DNA from: Bacillus pseudomycoides DSM 12442
Lineage (GTDB): Bacteria > Bacillota > Bacilli > Bacillales > Bacillaceae_G
DNA: 5,738 bases
Assembly (NCBI RefSeq): GCF_000161455.1
Contig: NZ_CM000745.1
Location: 5,462,858 to 5,468,595 of the forward strand
Reading direction: 5' to 3'
Below, in pieces: positions 1 through 5,738 of the stretch (position 1 is its first letter; every line of letters starts with the position of its first letter). Below the pieces are notes generated by a model, which saw only the letters and a program-made list of their open reading frames with translations, was not told the origin of the DNA and searched no databases. The translations under genes and the position numbers were made by a program.

Positions 1-1207
1 GTTTCATTCTTCTGATTGTTTCCAGAGTAAACAGGCTAGTGCTGTACTCTAGTGTTATATAAAGAGATTCTCCCTCTTGACATATCCAGCTTAGGTCAAA
101 CTTCGAGCTTTTCCATTCAATCTCATATGGCTTAAATTGCAGTTCCTCTCCTATAGCTATGTCCAAGTCAAAATTCTGCAAACTAAATGTCGTATCAAAT
201 ATAGGATTTCGGCTAAAATCCCGTTTTAGATCTAACTTTTCTACAAGCTCTTCATAAGGATAATTTGAATATTCATAAGATTTCAATGTTTCCGTTTTGA
301 CATTTGCAAGAAATTCACGGAAACTCAAACTTCCTTCCGGTCTATTTCTTAAAGCAAGAACATTAATGAATACACCAACTACTTCTTCAAGATCAGCATG
401 AGGCCTACCGGCAATTGGAGACCCGACGATAATATCTTCTTTTTCTGTATATTTAGAAAGAAGTACATTATAGGCAGCTAATAAAGTCATATATAAAGTT
501 GCCCCTTCTGAAGCTGAGAGTTCCTTCAACTTTTTCAAAATAGAGCTATCCACTGAAAATTCAAGGGTTTCTCCTTTAAACTGCCTTACAGGTGGCCGTG
601 TAAAATCGGTAGGAAGATCCAACACAGGAAGTTCCCCTGATAACATATTTAACCAATATTCCTCATCGGTCTTTAACTTTTCAATCTGTTCATCTTCCTT
701 CTGCCAAACAGCAAAATCTTTGTAGTTCAGAGTGATGTCCGGCAGGCTGTACCCTTGGTATAAAGCACAGAAGTCCCTTAAAAGAATATTAGCCGAGATT
801 CCATCAGCTATTATATGATGCATATCCATCATAATAAGTTGTCGATTTGGACTAATTTCAAGTAAAACAGCACGAAATAATGGCGCCTTTTGCAAATCAA
901 ATGGTACTATAAATTTCTTTACAAGATTTTCAATTTCAGATTCTGATGCTCTAACAACATCCAAACTCCAAGGTATATCTTGATGATGAATAACTTGAGT
1001 AAGATGACTATCCTCCAAATGGAAAGACGTACGAAGAGCCTCATGTCTAGCTATCAATGACTTGAACGATTTTTCAACATTTTCCGCACTCAGATTCCCT
1101 TTAGTTTCCATAACAATTGGCATATTATAATTCGTTCCATCGTTCTGGGCATCCAGCTGTTCGACTATAAACATTCTCTTCTGAGCGGCAGAAGCTGAGT
1201 AAGAAGG
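1..1207 (-). other. Condensation domain Cb, nearly complete, LCL-type, first domain of the next module
   Basis: It joins the Leu-ending chain on T2 to the residue of a following module that lies beyond base 1. It starts near residue 1511 with C1 S-A-A-Q-K-R-M-F, then C2 R-H-E-A-L-R-T-S-F. C3 is M-H-H-I-I-A-D-G, with the HHxxxDG part at 800-820 and the catalytic histidine at residue 1641. C4 (Y-K-D-F-A-V-W-Q), C5 (I-V-G-S-P-I-A-G-R), C6 (V-G-V-F-I-N-V-L-A-L-R) and C7 (R-N-P-I-F-D-T-T-F) follow. The window ends at the start of the last helix (E-T-I-R-R-M-K), so roughly the final 15-30 residues are cut off. Motif forms match Ca and suggest LCL. Its presence shows that the Leu module is not the last module of this protein. 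Confidence 0.95.
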
Positions 1208-4200
1208 CCGTTCTGCCGCTTTCGGAATTGAAAGGTACCGAGTATTTTTTTCCTGTCGCATGAGCTGTGCTGTCCCAAAAACTGTAGGATTAGCAAAAAA
1301 TTCACGTAATTTAATTCCTACGTTAAGCTGCTTATGAATCCTTGAGAGAAGAATAGTGGCATTAAGCGAATGTCCTCCCCTTTCAAAAAAATTGTCATGA
1401 ACGCCAATTTGTTCAACTTTTAGAACATCCTTAAAAATAGCTACCAACTTTTTCTCAAGAGGATTACTTGGTGCTGTATATTTTGAAACCGGTAAAGTGA
1501 ATTCTGTAACTTCTAACAGCTTTTTCTTATCTATCTTCCCGTTTGGATTTAATGGAATACGATCAAGTTGAATGACATGAGCTGGCACCATATATTCAGG
1601 AAGTTGTTCAAGTAAGAAACGCCGAATCTCGCTGTAATCAGCTCTATTAGACGATACTATATATGCACATAAGTAATAACGCTTACTTTCATCCTCATGA
1701 GCCAAAACGACAGCTTCTTGAATTGATGGATACTGAAGTAGGCAGGATTCTATTTCGTTTATCTCTATTCGAAATCCTCTTATCTTCACTTGATTATCTT
1801 GTCTTCCAAGAAACTCAATCTTGCCATCTGGAAGCCATCGTGCTACATCTCCAGTTGAATACATTTTACCCTCTGAGTAAGAATTTTCCACAAACCTCTC
1901 TTCAGTAAGAGTAGGGTTATTCATATAACCTCTGGCTAATCCTCTCCCCGCAATATATAGTTCTCCAGGAATACCGACAGGCTGCACATTTCCAGCGGGA
2001 CTGAGAATTAAGATTTGGTTATTCCATATTGGTTGTCCAATCGGATATTCCCTTTGATTTTCACAGAGTGTGCAGCTGGTTGCCACAACGGTATTTTCAG
2101 TAGGACCGTAATTATTCACGATTCTATATGGTGCACTACTTACTTTTCTAACTTTCTCTCCGCCAATTAACAAAATTCTTAATGAGCTATTGTTGAGAGG
2201 GATGAACTGTTCTGCTAACTGGGTAGGCAGAAAACTGATGGTTATTTCGTTTTTCTCAAAGTAGCTGTTTAAGGCAACTGCATCCCCCCTAATATCATCT
2301 TCTACTATATAAATAGAAGATCCGGCAATTAAATAAGGAAATATCTCCCATACAGAAGCATCAAAACCAAATCCCGCTAATTTTACGCTTCGGTCTTTTG
2401 GCATAACTTGGAATTCGTGATTATGCCAAAAACACAGATTTACGAGAGAAAGATGTTCTACCATCACACCTTTAGGTCTTCCTGTTGTACCAGACGTATA
2501 GATAACATAGGCAAGATTGTCTGGCTTGATGATACTCTCAAGGTTCGGTTCATCTTCGTTTGATAAGGATAGCTGCTCTAAACAAAAAGTGTTCCCTCCA
2601 TAAGATTCCGGAATTTGATTAAGCGTATGGGCCACCAAATAATCAGCAGAACTATCCTCAAGCATATAAACTTGTCTACCGACAGGCAATTTAGGATCAA
2701 TTGGCAAAAAAGCCCCTCCTGATTTAAGAATAGCAAGAGTACTTACAACCATTTCTAAAGACGGATTCATAATTACTCCCACTACTGTTTCAGGACCAAC
2801 TCCGGCTTTTCTTAACATTTTGGCCAGCCTATTTGATTGATTATTTAATTCCCCGTACGTAAGAACCTCATCTTTATATATGACAGCAGGATATCCGGGT
2901 GTTTTTTCTGCCTGTTCTTCGAAAAGCTGATGTATAGTTTTATTTGTTGGAATGTGTTTATAAGTGCTATTAAACTGTTCTAAGACCATATCCTTTTCAT
3001 TCGGAGTGGCTATCTCAATGCTTTTTAATAACATATCAGGATTTTTAGTAATTTGTTCTAAAATCCATTCAAAATGCCTAAGCATTCTCCTAATAGTGCT
3101 TCTTTTAAATTTTCCAGTATTATATTCCACTGAAATCCTTAAACTTTCCCCCTCTGTTGCAGCAAGTGTAAAATCATATTTTGAATTTCCCCACTCCCAT
3201 TCGTAAGGGGTTACCGTAAGATCAGGGATTCCATCAGCAGACGAACTCTCACTTTGTAAAGTAAATATAGTGTGAACAAGTGGGTTGCTACCGGAATTTC
3301 GATAAAGATTCAGCTTTTCAACCAACATTTCAAAAGGATATTCTGCATGATCAAACGCAAGGACAGCTTCATTTTTTACTTTGGCAAGAAACTCATTAAA
3401 TGTAAGGCTAGAATTAGACTGCAAACGAATTGCCAATGTGTTGACAAACATTCCTACAATTCTTTCAAGATCAGTATGACTTCTACCTGAAATAGGAGTA
3501 CCCACCACAATATCTTCCTGACTGGTATATTTAGAAAGGAAAATATGAAACGAAGCCAGGAGCGTTGTAAACAGCGTAGTTCCACCTCTGATAGAAAGGT
3601 CTCTTAATTTTTCCAGTAGATCCGCATTTATTTCCGTATGAAAAGTCTCTCCCTTGGACAGTTTATCTGCACGCTCTGGAAAATCTAAAGGCATGTTCAA
3701 AACCGGCATCTCTCCAGTAAACCTATTTAGCCAAAATGCCTCCTGTTCTCGAATTTTCTGCTCCTGATCTTCTCTCTGTTGCCAAACACTGTAGTCCTTA
3801 TATTGAACAGATAATTCAGGCAGCTTTTCATTACGGTACAAAGATACAAACTCCTGAAATAGAATATTGGCAGACACTCCGTCAGAGATAATATGATGCA
3901 TATCTAGACAGAGAATAAAATCTTCACTTGATTTCTCAATTAAGGCCGCTCTAAATAAGCTACCACTTTGTAAATTAAATGGTCGTACAAACTGTTCTAC
4001 CAGTACTGATTCATCTCTTCCTGAGGAAGAAATGATTTCAAACTGAAAATCAACATGCTGATGAATTTTTTGAACAATCTGCTCATCCTTAATATGAAAA
4101 GAGGTACGAAGAGACTCATGCCTATCCACTAATGATTGCAGGATGGTCTCTACTTTTGTTTTCTGAAGCGCACCTTTAATTTTCAACGCAATTGGCATAT

Positions 4201-5738
4201 TGTAGTGCGTGCTGTCATCCCCTTCAATTTCCTGAACCAGATACATCCGCTTTTGAGCATAAGATACTGGATAGAACTCGCTTTCAAGCGCAGGATTAAT
4301 CGCCTCGAAGGTGTTTTTTTCTAGCGAATTTATATGGTCTGCCAACTGCTTTACAGTTTGGTTAGCATATACGTCTCTAAAGGAAATATCTACAGCTAAT
4401 TCTTTAGATATTCTTGAAGTAAGCATCATTAACTTTAAAGAATGACCGCCTAATTCAAAGAAGTTATCATAGATTCCAATATTCTCCCTGTTAAGAACTT
4501 CTTGATAAAGGACAACTAGCTGCTGCTCTAATTGTGTAGTTGCTTTTTGATGTCGAAGGTCATGAGTTTCCTGTATTTCCGGCAGACTGCCTTTGTCCAC
4601 CTTCCCATTTGAGGTGAGCGGAATTTCATCCAGCTGCACAAATCTTGTAGGAATCATGAAACTAGGAAGCTTTTCCTGTAAAAAGTTCTTCAACGCTACA
4701 GTTTCCACTTCCAATTCAGCTACATAATAAGCACATAAGTAAGATTCATTCGAGCCTTCTCCTTTTACAGCCACTACACAGTTTTGTATGCCAGGATATT
4801 CAGCCAGTCTAGCCTCTATCTCGCTTGGTTCTATTCTATGTCCACGGAGTTTCACCTGTTGATCCGATCTCCCCAGATATTCCAAATTCCCATTAGGTAG
4901 CCAGCGTACTAAGTCACCAGTTTTATATACCTTACCTCCACCGAAAGGATTATCTATAAAGAATTTGTTTGTAAGCTCACTTTGGTTTACATAACCTTTA
5001 CCTACTCCATCTCCGCCTATATATAATTCCCCAGAAACGCCCACTGGTTGGAGATGACCAAAGCGGCCTACAACGTACAGCTGTGTATTATTTATTGAGC
5101 CGCCTATAGGAATACAATCCAAAGAGTTTATTTGATGATCGGCTTCATACGTAGCAGCAAATACCGTTGTTTCGGTTGGACCATAAACATTAATTATCCG
5201 GTTATCTCCTAGATAATTAACGGCTTTGCGAACATGTTTTACAGAAGCCTTCTCGCCGCCCATCAGGACTTTTCTCAAGTTTTTCAAACAAGATATCTGC
5301 TCATCTACAATTACATTAAACAATGCCGTGGTCATAAGAGATATCGTAATATTCTCCTCTTCCATTAACCTTGCAATTTCCTTAAGATCGCTAGCAGCTT
5401 TGTTTGGAGCAAGCACGAGTCTAGCTCCATTCAACAAGGCACTGTATATATCAAACACGGAACCATCAAAAGCATAATTCAATAACTGAAGAAAACGATC
5501 GTCCGTTGTGATTTCAATATAGCCGTTATTTTTTACTGTTTTAATAACGTTTCGATGAGAAATCTGGCAACCTTTCGGTCTCCCAGTGGTACCAGATGTG
5601 TAAATAATATAAGCTGTGTCATCTGGTACATTTTCCTTTGTAAGGTCATCTTTCCCTTCCTGCATCCATTCGCCTTCTTCTAAAACAAGGGCATGGCCTT
5701 TAAAGAAATGAGGAATTAGTTTTTGTACCTGAACGACC
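1..5738 (-). CDS. Multimodular non-ribosomal peptide synthetase, internal fragment (both ends outside window)
   Basis: This cytoplasmic megasynthase activates amino acids as aminoacyl-AMP, loads them on phosphopantetheine arms and condenses them into a peptide. The minus-strand frame with codons starting at 5737 stays open for about 1,912 codons to base 2 and reads through the domain order A(partial)-T-C-A-T-C. Evidence for the family is the full set of NRPS core motifs: two A3 loops Y-T-S-G-T-T-G-R-P-K-G (residues 46-56 and 1080-1090), two G-G-H-S carrier sites (S433, S1457) and two HHxxxDG motifs (around residues 614-620 and 1640-1646). No start codon, ribosome binding site or stop is present, so total length, promoter and operon partners are unknown. 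No frameshift was found in the stretches I re-translated. The frame is certain and the class is very secure; the product is unknown. Motif style and about 40% G+C suggest a Bacillota host (inference). Confidence 0.97.
1253..1474 (-). other. Peptidyl carrier (thiolation) domain T2
   Basis: Carrier domain of the Leu module. The motif D-N-F-F-E-R-G-G-H-S-L-N has the phosphopantetheine serine at residue 1457 (codon 1367-1369). Arginine replaces the more usual leucine/isoleucine/aspartate just before G-G-H-S; this variant also occurs in NRPS carriers and should not affect priming. Upstream helix 1 (N-P-L-E-K-K-L-V-A-I-F-K-D-V-L) and downstream F-F-A-N-P-T-V fit the four-helix carrier fold. It leads through a linker of about 15 residues into the next condensation domain, so the Leu residue is not epimerized here. 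Confidence 0.96.
1505..2944 (-). other. Adenylation domain A2, complete, predicted leucine-specific
   Basis: A complete amino acid-activating domain of about 480 residues (from roughly residue 932), a normal length. Core A1 (L-T-Y-G-E-L), A2 (L-K-S-G-G-A-F-L-P-I-D-P), A3 (1080-1090), A5 (N-N-Y-G-P-T-E, 1208-1214), A6 (G-E-L-Y-I-A-G-R-G-L-A-R-G-Y), A7 (Y-S-T-G-D-V), A8 (R-G-F-R-I-E-I-N-E-I-E) and A10 (N-P-N-G-K-I-D-K, Lys1401) are all present. Pocket residues by hand alignment to PheA are D1126, A1127, W1130, F1169, L1190, G1192, N1209, V1217, V1218 and K1401. They give D-A-W-F-L-G-N-V-V-K, which is the classic leucine code as I remember it. I checked the codons for these pocket positions against the nucleotide sequence. 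Leucine activation is therefore a strong prediction, but not a measured fact. Confidence 0.96.
3050..4279 (-). other. Condensation domain Ca, complete, LCL-type
   Basis: This domain forms the peptide bond between the chain on T1 (donor) and the residue on T2 (acceptor, predicted Leu). It begins near residue 487 with the C1 motif S-Y-A-Q-K-R-M-Y. C2 is R-H-E-S-L-R-T-S-F. The catalytic C3 motif M-H-H-I-I-S-D-G lies at 3878-3901, with the general-base histidine at residue 615. C4 (Y-K-D-Y-S-V-W-Q), C5 (V-V-G-T-P-I-S-G-R), C6 (V-G-M-F-V-N-T-L-A-I-R) and C7 (N-P-L-V-H-T-I-F) follow. The R-H-E-x-L-R-T form of C2 and the absence of an upstream epimerization domain favour LCL over DCL. It is not a cyclization domain, which would carry DxxxxD at C3. 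It is not a dual E/C domain either, since no extra N-terminal HHx motif is seen. Phylogenetic subtype was not computed. Confidence 0.95.
4325..4540 (-). other. Peptidyl carrier (thiolation) domain T1
   Basis: A carrier domain of about 70 residues directly follows A1 and holds the growing chain as a thioester. The core motif D-N-F-F-E-L-G-G-H-S-L is canonical, and Ser433 (codon at 4439-4441) is the expected site for the 4'-phosphopantetheine arm. Helix 1 is recognisable as the L-E-Q-Q-L-V-V-L-Y-Q-E-V-L segment upstream. A linker of about 15 residues separates it from the next condensation domain, with no epimerization domain inserted, so the A1 residue should be passed on as loaded. Confidence 0.96.
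4577..5738 (-). other. Adenylation domain A1 (N-terminus outside window), probably aliphatic amino acid
   Basis: ATP-dependent amino acid activation domain of the first visible module. The window enters it upstream of the A3 loop (residues 46-56). The A4 region around D91, the A5 motif N-V-Y-G-P-T-E (183-189), the A6 motif G-E-L-Y-I-G-G, the A7 motif Y-K-T-G-D-L, the A8 stretch R-G-H-R-I-E-P-S-E-I-E and the A10 motif N-G-K-V-D-K (catalytic Lys379) follow in order. Aligning by hand to gramicidin synthetase PheA, the pocket residues are D91, G92, F95, L134, L158, G160, V184, V192, F193 and K379, giving D-G-F-L-L-G-V-V-F-K. The closest textbook code I recall is D-G-F-F-L-G-V-V-Y-K for isoleucine, differing at two positions. 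An aliphatic, possibly beta-branched, substrate is inferred; valine, leucine or a related residue cannot be excluded. The N-terminal part, including core A1, is missing. Confidence 0.93.

Noticed and set aside
1663..1908. Short plus-strand open frame of about 81 codons
   Set aside because: It lies antisense to A2 core motifs in the continuous NRPS frame and has no recognisable domain; it is a shadow of the real gene.
2964..3206. Short plus-strand open frame with hydrophobic, membrane-like stretches
   Set aside because: It is antisense to the Ca-A2 junction. The apparent hydrophobicity comes from reading the complement of polar minus-strand codons, and no independent coding signal is seen.
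3272..3490. Short plus-strand open frame of about 72 codons
   Set aside because: It is antisense to the C5-C7 motifs of Ca, which are clearly the coding sequence there.
4136..4324. Short plus-strand open frame of about 62 codons
   Set aside because: It is antisense to the T1-Ca linker and the C1/C2 motifs, with no family resemblance.
5226..5477. Short plus-strand open frame of about 83 codons
   Set aside because: It is antisense to the A4-A5 region of A1, which carries the specificity pocket; a shadow frame.
2477..5614. Similar DNA segments near 2477-2512 and 5579-5614, and near 1021-1062 and 4081-4122, suggesting repeats
   Set aside because: These encode the same conserved core motifs (A3 loops and C2 motifs) in paralogous domains, so they are expected intragenic homology, not mobile or regulatory repeats.
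1..5738. Search for promoters, terminators, tRNA, riboswitches, CRISPR arrays or insertion sequences
   Set aside because: The coding frame is continuous throughout. A/T-rich promoter-like hexamers occur by chance, and I saw no regular repeat-spacer pattern, no stable hairpin followed by a T-run at a gene end, and no transposase or terminal inverted repeats.

Overview
The window lies entirely inside one very large gene on the minus strand, which encodes a modular non-ribosomal peptide synthetase (NRPS). Reading the reverse complement from base 5737 gives about 1,912 codons with no stop, running off both edges. Neither the start nor the stop codon is here, and no intergenic DNA is visible. Residue numbers below count from the first complete codon at the right-hand edge (residue 1 = bases 5737-5735).

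Layout in protein order (right to left on the + strand): a first adenylation domain lacking its N-terminus (A1, about 5738-4577); a carrier domain (T1, about 4540-4325); a complete condensation domain (Ca, about 4279-3050); a complete adenylation domain (A2, about 2944-1505); a second carrier domain (T2, about 1474-1253); and a nearly complete condensation domain (Cb, about 1207-1) that opens the next module. This is [C]-A1-T1 | Ca-A2-T2 | Cb-..., a regular elongation array. No epimerization, methyltransferase, cyclization or thioesterase domain lies between these parts.

All catalytic motifs that can be read look intact: the phosphopantetheine serines (S433, S1457), both HHxxxDG condensation motifs, and the A3, A5, A7 and A10 adenylation motifs including the A10 lysines. 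The pocket code read from A2 (D-A-W-F-L-G-N-V-V-K) is the classic leucine code. The A1 code (D-G-F-L-L-G-V-V-F-K) matches no textbook code that I can recall exactly; the nearest is an isoleucine code. The product therefore probably contains an (aliphatic residue)-Leu-X stretch. Both condensation domains look LCL-type, so L-residues are passed on at both joints.

The organism is probably a low-to-moderate G+C Bacillota (Bacillus/Paenibacillus-like). A few lines counted by eye give about 30-48% G+C, and the NRPS motif style (S-A-A-Q-K-R-M, T-N-Y-N-M-P, F-F-E-L-G-G-H-S) is typical of that group. The compound cannot be named from this fragment. I see no undescribed system, only a fragment of a conventional-looking NRPS whose first pocket is worth checking.
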